A DNA stretch of 64,000 bases from Notospermus geniculatus (lineage: Eukaryota; Nemertea; Pilidiophora; Heteronemertea; Lineidae), in contig NMRB01000748.1 in the NCBI GenBank assembly GCA_002633025.1, positions 149,640-213,639 of the forward strand, given 5' to 3'. The position numbers and the translations under genes are program-made. Each line of letters starts with the position of its first letter. Within the stretch, counting starts at the first letter, position 1. The notes beneath the pieces were generated by a model that saw only the letters and a program-made list of their open reading frames with translations, was not told the DNA's origin and searched no databases. Positions 53,633 through 64,000 of this stretch are shown one piece after another.

Positions 53633-55983
53633 GGACCTTATTCACGAAGCACCCGTAACTTACGGGAGTGGGCAAACTATTGTCCTTTTGCGGACAACCT
53701 ATTGATCACCATTCTAAGTGTCGCCTCGTGACGATCAGTGACGTCACTTGGCTTTTCGCGGCGGAGCGCTTTGGTCGGTTGTTTGTCAGGCTCCGTTTTT
53801 TCGAGGTAAATATCTTCGATTCCTCCGAAATGTTTCCCGATTTTGAGGAGGTTAAATGAGAATAAGATTATTGAGGAAGGATTATGTGGAATATGGGAGG
53901 AAAATGTTTTGCCATCGAGGCGATGGCATCCGATTTTAATTGGAGAGGAACGTGCTCTGGGAGAGCACTGAGAACATGTGAGGGACATGTACATGTAGGC
54001 CATGCCAGGGGCATGCGCAGGAATTGCCATCGAGGCGATGGAAACATGTCAGGGACATGTACATGTATGGGCCATGCCATTCGCCAGGGGCATGAGCAGG
54101 AATTACCATCGAGGCCATGGAAAACATGTCAGGCACATGTAGGGGCCATGCCAGGGGCATGAGCAGGAATTACCATCGAGGCGATGGAAAACATGTCAGG
54201 CACATGTAGGGGCCATGCCAGGGGCATGAGCAGGAATTACCATCGAGGCGATGGAAACATGTCAGGGACATGTAGGGGCATGGGCAGGAATTACCATCGA
54301 GGCGATGGCATGAGGTTTTATTTGGGGAAGAAATGTTGCTGTGGAAAGGCACTGAGGAAATGTCGGGGGACAGGCATAGGAGCCTGACACATGTTTGCAT
54401 GCATTGGTAAAGCTATGATTTAACGGTGGAACAACGTCGAAGGGCTACTGGGATGGCAAAAATGTTGGGGTATGGGCTTATGGCACGGGAAATATTTTGC
54501 ATCTTGGGGGTTTTCAGTAAGGTGGTTTTTAATCCAGGGATTGGCCCTTGCGCGGCTGTCTGATTTGTAAAACATGTAAAACGCAGGGTAGCAGGGCATG
54601 TATGCAGGCCCGGGTATGCAGGTCGGAATGTTAGGGCTCTAGTGTTTATTTTGATTTGTATTGGGACGTGGATTTGGTGTAAAGGTCACAAACCTGCATT
54701 ATTGTGGTATTTATAGCGTATTAAGACTATTACAAAGACGGTCAGCGAGAGAAGCACTGATCAGGCCTCTTTATTGGACAAGCGTTCGATCATATAACGT
54801 CCTGGTTCGCCTCTGCCGCGTGGAACAATGCATAGGTGCCGCAGTGCGACGATTCGGCTTTTTAGTGCGGTAAAAGGGATTATCGCTGAACACAATGGGG
54901 CAAAATTCAATACATGGTTTATTCATTTTTTAGGTGAACAGCATTGGGTGAGCGACTGCGTAAATTAGGCAAGATAAATGATGGCTTTAATTAAGAGGGT
55001 TTCAGGCTTCCGACTTCTGACCCAGGGACCTCTAGTGTCCTGCGGGACGAATGTCTCGCGCGGGTTGGAGGTTGGGGACGCCTTCCGTCCTGGGGGCAAT
55101 AATTTGTGTTCAAATGCAGGAGTGCAACTATTTGATTTTTGATGACGTGGCCATACAGAGTGGGAGTGAATGTGGCATTCGATCATGGGTAGCTGGCAAG
55201 TGGGGTTCGACGAGGAAAGTGGTCTATGGGCGAATAGGGACGGTAAGGCGCCCCAATTTCCAACTCCGCCAGAAGGGATTGGGTAGGTTTCGGTTAAATC
55301 TGTTTTCGGTGTGTACCGCTGGTATTGCAGGGGGTTCTGTTGGGTTTAATTGAGCTAGCAATCACTTACAAAATGGAACCTTAGTATTATTTTTCGACCC
55401 CCGAATACGGATATTCCAGGAGTTTAGGTTAGTGAGAGTTTTGGGGAAGTATTGGGTGGAGTATTGGGAGTATTGGGAAAGTATTGGGAGTTTTGGGTGA
55501 GTAGTGGGAATCTGACGGGAGAGTTGTTGGGTCAGGAGACAAAATACAGTCCTTCCCAGACATTGATTTGGAGACAGTTTGCCTGATTTTCATCCCAATA
55601 CTCACTGTCACGGCAATGAGAGGAACGAGGCGACACTGAGGGTGTGCTAACATTCTAAGTGTCGCCTCGTGACGATCAGTGACGTCACTTGGCTTTTCGC
55701 GGCGGGAGCCTGGAGGGAGGTGTTTGGAAGGGTCCCGTCGGGCGACCCGGGGGCGGCCGGTTGAGGGCGCTGGATTGGGGCCGAGGGTGAAGCTTCACGC
55801 CCGCCCCCCCCAGTAGTGTGCCTTCTCCTCCCATTGCTTTATAATCAGTTTGCCTGATTTTCATCCCAATACTCACTGTCACGGCAATGAGAGGAACGAG
55901 GCGACACTGAGGGTGTGCTAATATCAGCCTGACAAAGGATTTGCGTACCCTTAAAGTTACGGGAGCTTTGTGAATAAGGTCCC
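53632..55983. mobile_element. 2.35-kb TIR element with internal minisatellite
   Basis: GGGACCTTATTCACGAAG at 53632 and CTTTGTGAATAAGGTCCC ending at 55983 are inverse and continue with CCCGTAACTT-like words. The interior has a 60-70-bp minisatellite (53985-54300). CTAAGTGTCGCCTCGTGACG occurs at 53713 and 55654, and GATTTTCATCCCAATACTCA at 55583 and 55856. These repeats suggest recombination between related copies. No protein is encoded. Confidence 0.75.
53985..54300. repeat. Minisatellite, ~60-70-bp units
   Basis: About five units of ATCGAGGCGATGGAAAACAT plus GTCAGG(G/C)ACATGTA, GGGGCCATGCC and AGGGGCATGAGCAGGAATTA, with length variants. Confidence 0.9.
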
Positions 55984-57906
55984 TGATGCCGAGTGGGACA
56001 TTTTGAATAGCGAGTTCTTGATATGCCGCTGCACATACAGCCATCTTCTTTAAATTAGAAACTTCTCGCTACTGCCATGACTGAGAGCCCACGTCGGCTG
56101 TATCATCCCTGTATGGCTTTTAGGTATATGTTTCAAGATCAGAATCTTTTGTCACTTCTGGGACATCGGCTGAGAAAATGACTAAACCAGAAAAATCAGG
56201 ATCAATGCATTGCAAATGTTCCTCTCCCACTTGTCACCGACATCACTATTGTTTGGAACGATGAGGGCCGACCGTAAATGGTATGAGTTTCTCATATGTT
56301 TGGAGGAGAAGACATCAAACCGTTGCGGGAGTGATATTTCAACCTTTCACGACGATGTACATGAAAGGAAGCCCGCAACAAAGTGTACCTGAACCTTCCT
56401 AGACAGTCCAACTACCATGATTTTCCGGAACAAAAAGGTTTTCTCTCCAGGCCTTGTTTTGTTCAGGAAGTTTCGAACGCCATGTTCAGTAATATACGCA
56501 TATGATTTCAAAATGAACATGGTTAGGGAAAGGACTGGGTCGAGAAAGGCTTTTTATAGCAGGTACAAACTCCAAGTTACATGACGAATGGCGGTAACTC
56601 TTGTAACACATTACAGGCTAACCACGAGAACAACAAAGTGACCAAATGAATACACAAATTGCATTCGAACAGGTGTAAAGTTTTTCAGTGTGGCAGTTTT
56701 TCTGTGTGATTCCCATTGTTCGGAACATACTGGGGAACGAACTCGCTGTTTCTCTGTGTGTCGTTGATTGTCCAGTCACCGCTTATTCCGTCAATCTATT
56801 GTAATGTCACACTGGCACACGGGGGTCACTAAAAAACATTACATCGGAACATGGATATTCAATGAATACTGGATATACCCAAGTATTTTCTTTGTTTAAA
56901 TATTTGACTTGTTTGTCATGAGGACATTGCGCATCCGGAAACGATGAAGATTTGAAAAGTACAATTTAAAGAATCGAAGCGAAAAACTTGGAATGAGCAA
57001 GAATTGAAATGAATCCAGCAAACTGAGAATAACCCGAATAGACCTCGCGCACCATGGGATCATAACACCTCATGTTCGACTTCAGTCCCTGGACAGGGAG
57101 AGTAAAAACCAGAGACAATTTCCGTCGAGAATTTATTCCTAGCACGCTCGTACGCCAACGAACTTTCATCTCTAGGAGTAAGTGTCCTGAACACTTAGAG
57201 ACCTTTTCCGCTGGTACACCGGTTCTACTTCTTTTGTAGTATTAACAAATCGGGGGCAGAAATTAGCCAACATTTCGTCGTTGGTTGAACGCCTCCGCCA
57301 TTTCGTTTCCGACTGTTTTAGTTCTGTCCGCAAAATCACTCTCAAATGCAACTGCAGAAAATCGGAAGTGCGCGTAAAATTTTCGTTCCATCCATAAAAT
57401 ATCTGTGAAATCTTTTATCTTTGGCAATAGTCCGAACGTCTGACACGTATTGCTATTTTTAGAATCTGCTGGACGCTAATACAGAGTCAGATGATGAGTA
57501 ACCGAAGAACCAGATTTTGGTTCTACATCATCAGCATGATCAGATCACGGATTGGTGGTTCCCGTATCACGTGACCTCAAACTGTAAAGATGGCGATGCT
57601 GTGCATTCGCCGATTCGGCTTTTCGAGAGGAATATTTTTCGTGATTTTGATAACAATTTGCGGTTTTCTTAATGTTTGTCTGGCTAAGAGTGAACAGAGA
57701 GCGTGATTGCGAGTGTAGCTGGTTGAAACAGCAAGTAAAATGCCTGAAAGCAGCGTTGTCAAGTGATACGATTGCCGTGCACTAAATGTATTCAAAACAC
57801 GACGTGGAGATGGACGGACCAATCAAAATAGACCCCCCGCGATAGGCTTCATCTGACTCTTGTTGCGGCCATCAGTTCTGCAAATGAGCAGGAGGCAGTG
57901 TTCGGA
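55984..57906. other. Non-coding stretch with one MITE
   Basis: Apart from the MITE at 56677-56841 (CAGTGTGGCAG... inverse to the copy at 46739-46894; ends AAGTTTTTCAGTG and CACTAAAAAACATT) I see no exon or RNA gene with support. Confidence 0.4.
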
Positions 57907-58031
57907 CTACTTTGGCAACAGTTGAATGTTAGTAAAGATTGAACAGTTGAATGTAAGTAAACAGTTGAATGTTAGTAACAGTTGAATGTTAGTAAACGTT
58001 CAACTGTTTGGCAACAGTTGAATGTTAGTAA
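57907..58031. repeat. Tandem ACAGTTGAATGTTAGTAA units
   Basis: Five to six 18-bp units, one followed by an inverted GTTCAACTGTT, just 3' of the GPCR gene (minus strand). Confidence 0.85.
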
Positions 58032-58253
58032 AGACTGACGTGTCGCGAGATTCAGCGACCCGCTCAGGTTGAGTTGGTCGGGTTTATCTCATGAAGTTAC
58101 AACTTCTCCTTACAAATGGCTATGAGGCATGAGAGAGGTCATTTCTGCTTCAGTAAAGCCAAATTTTAATAGCGGGTGCATAATGTCTGTAGATATTTTG
58201 TTCTATTGAGTGAGACGGTGTTTAAAATCGTGGACAGTGTGGAGTGTACATTT

Positions 58254-58525
58254 TTATCGTTGTTCATTTTGTCTTTTACGACAAAATAGTTCCACTACAC
58301 CACTTCTAAATCGTTGTCCAGTCGCGCAATAAATAAAGAAGTTAATGAAACGGTTCAAAAGGGAGAGAAAGCGGGTTATATGATAAAGGGGGTCCTTCCA
58401 CTCATAGACGATTGGCAATTGGGTGTGACGATAAAGGATGGAAATAACTTCGTAGGCAGCTCCAGGTGATTCTAGGATCACATAAACGATTACGACTGCC
58501 AGCACCCTTTTTGTGGCCGAAATAC
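58254..58525 (-). CDS. Class A GPCR, exon 2 (TM6, TM7, tail)
   Basis: On the minus strand the exon begins with GTATTTCGGCC after AAGGAG and reads ATKRVLAVVIVYVILESPGA (TM6), an extracellular loop, and FLSLLNRFINFFIYCATGQR (TM7). Here N-x-x-N-F-F-I-Y replaces the usual NPxxY. It ends with a short basic tail and TAA at 58254-58256. It joins exon 1 in frame (phase 1). Confidence 0.85.
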
Positions 58526-58532
58526 CTCCTTT

Positions 58533-59608
58533 CCTTTACGAAAAATTCCCATGTGTTATTTCTTTTTTCACATGTGGGAATTATTTCACATATGTGAAAA
58601 TAAGGCCATGTGTGAAATTTGTCGTGTGAAAAATTCCCATATGGGATTTTTGTTGAAATCCCATATGTGAATCCTACATGTAAATCCTATATTGGTCATA
58701 ATCTTAGTTCACCGTTTTTTGCTATTTTCTTCATCACCTGACTTGTGTCAGATGTAGAAGGAAAAGGCCACCATTAGGTGCAGCCTTACATTATAAATAG
58801 TTTTAGAAGCTCTAACAGTTCCAGATGGTTGGGGAATATCAATGAATAGAAAAGTATCTCTTCTTTGGTACAGACAAAACCAATGTTATAAAACTATCGC
58901 CCTGACAATTCTGAAACATGAACATTCACAACTTCAATTTTTTGTCTCATATTTCAAATGGTAGTTAAGTAATTTTCTTATGCATTTGTTTTCATAAAAA
59001 AATGGCGTTGTTTATTAAATATTTGCAAATTGTAACATAATTGCCATCCCCCTAGTTGTCCGCCGGTAAAAGCTTCATGTTTGACCTTGTAAATAAAACA
59101 AACTTGTCTACCTGCTTACCTGTCTGTCTGTAGATTAACCAACACACTATAAGGAAAGTTTGCCATATATTGCTTGTTATTTTCATTTTCAAAAGTCACT
59201 CCATTCTTAATGATTCATTTCACTTAAATCCCATGTGTGAAGAAAATCACATGTGCGATTTTCTTGAGAAAACAGAAGTACTATGTGTGAAAAAAATCAC
59301 ACATGGTAATTTTAAAATTCCCATGTGTGAAAATAAAAATAACACATGTAGAAAAATCACATGTGGTAATTTCGTAAGTAAAAAAGAAATTCCCACATGT
59401 GAAAAAAAATCCCACGTGTGAAATAATTCCATGGAAATTTCACATGTGGTAAATGAATATTAATATATGGTAATCTGAAAATCACATGTGGGAAAATAAA
59501 ATTCACATAATGCAAAGGTTTTTACATATGTGAAGAGCCGTTTCACATATGGGAATAGTCATTTCACATATGTGAAAACAAATCACATGTGGGACTTTTT
59601 CGTAAGGG
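58533..59608. mobile_element. Foldback element of CACATGTG units forming the GPCR intron
   Basis: CCTTTACGAAAAATTCCCA at the left end and GGGACTTTTTCGTAAGGG at the right are inverse. TTCACATGTG(G)GAA-type palindromic words recur dozens of times near both ends (58555-58680, 59225-59600) around a unique AT-rich core. With about 13 and 7 extra bases it is the whole intron of the GPCR (59621 to 58526). I could not find a 9-bp duplication. Confidence 0.8.
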
Positions 59609-59621
59609 TTGATACGTTTAC

Positions 59622-60377
59622 CTGAACGTCTCGTCATACCGTTCTTACTTGAGGCTTTGAGTGTTGTCAAAATGGAACATGTGATGATGACTAGAGTTGT
59701 GATGGGTAGACATACGCTCACAACAACTGCAAGACCATTTCTGTAGACTGCTTCGTAGATTAGGTTGTTTCCCAATTCGCTATAATCCTTTTTTGCTCTT
59801 TGTCTCCTGACGCATGGGTCATAGCGATAGCTGACTGCGTATGTGAACAAAAGTGGAAACGATACACAAAGGAAAAAACAAAAACAAGCCCGATTGTGAT
59901 ATACGCATTCTTGTTTGTACAAATGGACGCCGCTTTTAATGGCCTACACACTGCGATAAATCGTTCTACTGCGATGCTGACAGTCAAGTAGATAGATGCA
60001 GTTCTTGAAACGGACCGTGTGAAATTAATATAGCTGTAGGCAATATTATAAAACTCCATGTATGGGTTAACCAGAGTAATATAATAATGTATTCGTATCA
60101 AGGTATACCAAAAAATATCTCCTAATAAAACTGCGCTGTCTGCAACAGCCATAGCTCGAAGAAGAATCGAGTTTGACGTATATGGCCTCTCACGACCTAG
60201 TACTATAAAGGAGACACAATTCTCTGCCAGGCCGAGAGGCACAATGATCAGAGTCAAGGGAACTTGTAGGATGAATCGAAGATACCACCTTGAGCTGCTT
60301 AAAGATTTCATTCTGTAGCCTGACAGACATCTCACGGCGTGGACTACCTGGGCTGCTGTACTGGTCTCTGTTATCAT
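59622..60377 (-). CDS. Class A GPCR, exon 1 (TM1-TM5), peptide-receptor type
   Basis: The ATG at 60377 (MITETSTAAQ) gives a short extracellular N-terminus. TM1 carries GLAENCVSFIVLG, TM2 RAMAVADSAVLL, and TM3 ASIYLTVSIAVERFIAVCRP with ERF in place of DRY. TM4 is around YITIGLVFVFSF. Then comes a frameshift in T-rich sequence (about 59850-59890), after which FPLLFTYAVSYR and TM5 (LAVVVSVCLPITTLVIITC) follow in the next frame. It ends SKNGMTRRS before donor GTAAAC. The layout and motifs resemble invertebrate FMRFamide-receptor-like peptide GPCRs of the plasma membrane; the ligand is unknown. The single-base shift sits near homopolymers, so an assembly error is as likely as a pseudogene. Confidence 0.8.
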
Positions 60378-61549
60378 GGCTATAGCTTCCGTTATTTCTA
60401 TATTTTGAGTGATTATATTGTGCAACCTTAGATATACCTACCGTTAGTATCATATCAATCAGTAAAACTCCATTATGCCATCTGTCACATTGAGTATTCA
60501 GCTCCCAATATTATTTACTGCACCTAGAATGGGGAGCGCCAATTGGTCACGTGAGACTGATAGAGCAGACGCGACACCTATAGAGGCTCATTGTTCGAGA
60601 GATGCGGTTCACCAAGCACGGCCAATCACACCTTGAATCGTCATGAATAATAGGTGGCGTCGGTGTACTATCAGTTCAAACCCACGCGTATATTCTCGCG
60701 TGGTCTGCGTGATCGGGGTTCCCTATTTATCGTGACAAAAGTTGGGAACTGATTGGAGCTGCCAGTTCTTTATATGCACACTTCGGTATTCTCGCCTCGC
60801 GCTTCTCGGTGGTCACAACTTTGGATAATGAAAAATGATAAACAGTAAGAACAGCAACACAGCCATTTGAGACATTTAAAGCTGAACTTAATACATATAA
60901 ACCCCAATCGGCATGAGGGTGTATCGTTTTCAGAGGTAGTTTGGAAGTGCCTTGTGGCTGTTCGTAATTTCTACCACTGCCGCTTAGGGTTTATATCTAT
61001 TAAATTCAGCTTCAATATGTGAGCGGTTGAAACGTTTTGATGGTAATCTGCCTTTTTGAACGTTAGCTGCATTAATAACACCGTATTTTTTAGCCATTTG
61101 AGATCAAGTCAGCCTGTGGCTGTAAACCGAAATATCTAGTCATCATTTTCCTTCAACAGTTGGGAAAATTATGTATAATTATGTCGTTGGCTGATATTAC
61201 CTTCCAGCCACTGGTAAGTAGATAGAAGTGCTGTTTTTATTAAAATGAGGTGAAAAATGTCGGTTTTCATGCATACGGTATTTCTTGAATTAATATGGAA
61301 AATGGCAAATGTTTTTAGCAGCTTTAATTTCTGCAGAATGAATCTTAGAATTCTTCATAGATTCTCATTCACGGTAAATTTTATTTTGAGGAAAAACTTT
61401 GAATTTTCAAAAACAACATTTAAAAAGGATGCTTTGAAATGGTGGTAGTTTAATCGTAGTTTCATTTTTTTCCGCGAAATCGATCTCCTAGAAGTTGCAA
61501 ATTTCATGAATAACGTACAAAAACGACTATCAGTTTACATTTCTCCATT
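60378..61549. other. GPCR upstream region, no other gene seen
   Basis: This would hold the receptor's 5' UTR and promoter. AATAGGTGGCG...CGCGTATATTCTCGCGTGG near 60650-60700 and CCAATCACACC near 60623 are the only promoter-like words. TATTAAATTCAGCTTCAATATG near 60997 is roughly inverse to AAAGCTGAACTTAATACATAT near 60878, a probable small MITE (about 60878-61018). Confidence 0.35.
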
Positions 61550-61861
61550 TAGGGTGGTCCTTATTTGTTTTTTTGAAATGTTAACATCTCACCCCTGGAA
61601 AGTGTTCGTTTGGCCCTAAAAACACCACAGCCAAAATAGAAATGAAATCCATAAATATTTAGGGGTAGCTCAATCCTGATGAAATTTCCCCATAAGCTAC
61701 TGTACTAATGAAGAACAGTAACATGTGAGAAAGGTGGCCCTATGATAGGAGGTCTTGAGTGTTAAGCTTATAGCATGTGGTACTCCTAGTGGAAACCGTA
61801 GGAACTAATTCTCGGTTTTAGCCAATCAAAGGCCCTGATGCTTCCCCAGCCTTATTCTTAT

Positions 61862-62095
61862 TGGGGAGCGCGGTGGCATACTGGTTAGGGCTGTGGACTC
61901 GTGATCGGAAGGTCGCGGGTTCGATCCCCGGCCGCGCCACTCTGTAACTCTCAACTGGCCTGAAATGTGCGCTATATTGTGGCTGCCCTTTGGTTTCTAC
62001 AGAAATGTTTCTGAATCATAGGTGGGGGTAATAATGTGTGAAGCACTTAGAGAGCGTAATACGCTATGAAGCGCTATATAAGAACTCACCATTAT
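61862..62095 (+). mobile_element. tRNA-derived SINE, A/T-rich tail
   Basis: GGTGGCATACTGGTTAGGG (A box) and GGGTTCGATCCCCGG (B box) form a well-preserved tRNA-like head. The body ends in GAAGCGCTATATAAGAA and an ATTATTATT tail that runs straight into the microsatellite. Confidence 0.9.
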
Positions 62096-62306
62096 TATTA
62101 TCATTATTATCATTATTATCATTATTATCATTATTTATCATTATTTATCATTATTTATCATTATTTATCATTATTTATCATTATTTATCATTATTTATCA
62201 TTATTTATCATTATTTATCATTATTTATCATTATTTATCATTATTTATCATTATTTATCATTATTTATCATTATTTATCATTATTTATCATTATTTATCA
62301 TTATTA
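62090..62306. repeat. (ATTTATC)n microsatellite grown from the SINE tail
   Basis: (ATT)n passes into ATTATTATC units and then about 20 perfect ATTATTTATC units, ending in ATTATTATTACT. It starts exactly at the SINE 3' end. Confidence 0.95.
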
Positions 62307-62404
62307 TTACTAATTATTGGAGCCAACCGTTTGTGTTCTTCACCTGCTGATATGCAAATCAGCCCTGAATGTGGAGTTCACAGCATCCCAGTTCTATAGG
62401 ACAG

Positions 62405-62625
62405 CCTGATAATAATAATAATAATAATAATGTGTCAAGGCACTGCACAATTGTTAAGACCATCAGCCAGGTACCCCTTTTACACCTAGGTAGGGTGAAA
62501 CAAGTGAGGCAAAGTGACTTGCTCAAGGTCACAAGCAAGCGTGATTTTTCTTGGACAGGACTGGGAATAGAACCTGGGATCCACTGATTAGGAGTCTGTC
62601 TTGCTAACCACTAGACCATGCCGCT
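62405..62625 (-). mobile_element. tRNA-derived SINE sharing its body core with the SINE at 5.7 kb
   Basis: Minus strand: GCATGGTCTAGTGGTTAGCA (A box) and GGTTCTATTCCC (B box). A body with CACTTTGCCTCACTTG and CTAGGTGTAAAAGGGGTACC follows, and an (ATT)n tail at 62430-62407. The body core corresponds to CTCTTTGCCTTACTGG...CAGGTGTATAAATGGGTACC of the 5688-5925 SINE. Confidence 0.85.
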
Positions 62626-63004
62626 CCTCAGCTGTTCTCTCTTCCACAGTAAGGGGACTCTGAAGGACGCAGTATAAGAACTGTTTTGGCATATTTTAGT
62701 AAATTTTAGAGACATTTTTTTGTTATTGACAGAATGTTTTGGAATAGTACTGCTTTAGTGTCGTTTAATTTTAGGAAGTGAGTATTGGTGTGGAAATAGC
62801 AACATACCAATTGCCACATGCCATCTGTATAAGCTTCTGTACTCTTACAACGCACAATTTCACCAGGCTTGAGCTACCTCTAAATATTAAAATATATGGC
62901 TCAAAACTTACAGTACTGGTTTTTGTACCCAAAGGAACAAATTCTGGAGGTGAGACTTGTAAAAAGTTTTTAACAAAATTTTGGACGAAATAAGGACCAC
63001 CCTA

Positions 63005-63135
63005 ATGGTGTCGCAGGTCATATGGCCTTGGGGTATACATGTACCAAGTTTCAGATCAATAGTACCAGCGGTTACAAAATGTACCCCTGCTAACGGACGC
63101 TGCACCAAAGACCTCACCACAGGTGAGCTAACAAG
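63005..63135. mobile_element. End fragment of the CTCACC TIR element
   Basis: GTACCAAGTTTCAGATCAAT, CCAGCGGTTACAAAATG, CTAACGGACGCTGCACC and ACCTCACCACAGGTGAGCTA match the left end of the element at 2.93 kb, inverted. Confidence 0.8.
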
Positions 63136-63164
63136 TGCGGTTGATCCGTAAACCAATGAATAAA

Positions 63165-63790
63165 ATAAGTGTCGCCTAACCTAGGTGTAGGTGAAGGTTT
63201 TAGGCTTCCACCATCACCAGGTTCCGACTTATCTCATGTTATCTGTGACGACTGACTGTGACCTTGACCTCTGACCTTGAGAAGTATTGTGTAACTGGAA
63301 GAGGCATCCTTGATTAAACCTATAGGAGATGGTTAATGCAGGCTTCTAATTACAAGTAGTTTTCTCCTGAAATTCTGAGCAGATTAGCACTTCAGAACTG
63401 TTTGACCTTGACCTCTGACCTTCAAGGTCAAGGTCATTGCTTAATCTGAAAGATCATCCTTGATAACCTTGGTGGAGGTGAAGGTTTTAGGCTTCTGCCA
63501 TCACCAAGTGCTGACTTATCTCGTGTTATCAAATTTGCATATCATATCTCGCCATGAGACAAAATGTCAACCCTTGATATTTCAATTTCATCATAAACCA
63601 GGTATCTGAAATTTTCATTCCATCTTGCAGCTCAGGTCATGTTACCTGGAGGTAGATCACATTTCCAGGTCTGTAGCTGTTGCAGGAACAAAGTTAAGGG
63701 TGTGACAGACCAAACAGACAGACAGACAGACACACAGAGAGACACCATGACCAAACACAAGATCGGAAACCATAAAGACGTACAACCGCT
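63165..63790 (-). repeat. Inverted copy of the 20.6-22.1-kb repeat
   Basis: The order of blocks is mirrored: TGACCTTGACCTCTGACCTT units (twice), CATCTTGCAGCTCAGGTCAT, CAGGAACAAAGTTA and a (CAGA)n tract at 63714-63735. Here the AGGTCA-rich part is not interrupted by a SINE, giving the pre-insertion state for 21548-21790. Confidence 0.75.
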
Positions 63791-63854
63791 AGCAGCGCCC
63801 CCACATGGGTCACTTTGCAGGTTCCATATTATTCATCGTTACGTTTTTATATGT

Positions 63855-63968
63855 CTGGACCCGGATTCATAAACATACTTAAGTCAAAGTGTGATACTTA
63901 TCTTTTGTGTTGAACAAAAGATAAGTGTCACACTTAGACTTAAGTAGTTTTATGAATATGGGTCCTGG
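63855..63968. mobile_element. 114-bp palindromic MITE
   Basis: CTGGACCCGGATTCATAAA and TTTATGAATATGGGTCCTGG form the ends. ACTTATCTTTTGTG / AACAAAAGATAAGTG form an inner hairpin and ACTTAAGTC / GACTTAAGT a further inverse pair. It is the short form of the element at 52922-53632. Confidence 0.85.
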
Positions 63969-64000
63969 ACTCTGAACCAAGATCCCGGATGTACACCCTT

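Larger units (their letters stand above)
61550..63004. mobile_element. 1.45-kb TIR element with nested SINEs and microsatellite
   Basis: TAGGGTGGTCCTTATTT starts at 61550, and AAATAAGGACCACCCTA ends at 63004. The inverse match can be followed about 145 bases (TAAATATTTAGGGGTAGCTC against GAGCTACCTCTAAATATTAA). The target appears to be TA. It carries two SINEs in opposite orientation and a long microsatellite, and lies inside a copy of the CTCACC element, whose other part starts at 63005. Confidence 0.85.

Noticed and set aside
53884-54400. Glycine/histidine-rich repeat proteins on both strands
   Set aside because: Readings of the minisatellite in a non-coding TIR element; open in several frames because unit lengths vary.
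61862-61945. Functional tRNA gene
   Set aside because: A and B boxes are good, but the acceptor arm does not pair well and a SINE body and A/T tail follow.
62038-62350. Open readings rich in Tyr/His/Leu/Ile repeats
   Set aside because: They are translations of the ATTATTTATC microsatellite.

Overview
This is a repeat-dense animal nuclear window, not a prokaryotic or organellar one. Evidence includes GT-AG introns, a signal-peptide exon with a TNF-receptor-type cysteine pattern, a seven-transmembrane peptide-receptor gene, tRNA-derived SINEs, non-LTR and BEL/Pao retroelements, and several classes of DNA transposon. The mix (Harbinger pair, XPG/CXC transposon, Crypton piece, foldback elements, frequent GGCCTA and ACCGGT words) suggests a marine invertebrate such as a lancelet, echinoderm, hemichordate or mollusc. 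I cannot choose between these from sequence alone.

Layout: 1-7 kb is a 5'-truncated LINE broken by three nested insertions: a terminal-inverted-repeat (TIR) element with a 9-bp target duplication, a TIR element with an internal 290-bp triplication, and a SINE. A 69-base assembly gap follows. 7-9.5 kb holds two exons of an unrecognised protein and the 3' half of a DDE-type gene. 11-12.2 kb holds the 5' half of the same kind of gene, abutting a decayed BEL/Pao element on the minus strand (12.2-14.2 kb). 18.75 kb carries a BCMA/TNFR-like first exon. 24.7-27.8 kb is a Harbinger transposon (transposase exons on +, Myb-like protein on -). 29.1-36.2 kb is a 7-kb transposon with roughly 120-bp inverted ends, encoding a zinc-finger/XPG-nuclease/CXC protein (Academ-like, by recall). 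It seems to sit inside another coding exon and is itself frameshifted and interrupted. 37 kb has a Crypton-like recombinase fragment.

45.6 kb and 50.2 kb hold two diverged single-exon paralogues of unknown function. Between them lies a 1.2-kb foldback element built from about 20-bp units that reverse orientation at its centre. 51-56 kb is a stack of nested MITEs. 58.25-60.4 kb is a class A GPCR on the minus strand whose single intron is almost entirely a foldback element. The end (61.5-64 kb) is another nest of TIR elements, SINEs and microsatellites.

The most coherent theme is a group of foldback/Mutator-like insertions. Four large ones are flanked by perfect 9-bp duplications (1.7-2.7, 42.2-42.9, 47-48.2, 49.3-49.7 kb), and a 92-bp insertion at 9.3 kb has a compatible duplication. 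The best candidates for host genes are the GPCR, the BCMA-like exon, the 45.6/50.2-kb pair and, less surely, the exons at 7.2-8.3 kb and 36.2 kb.
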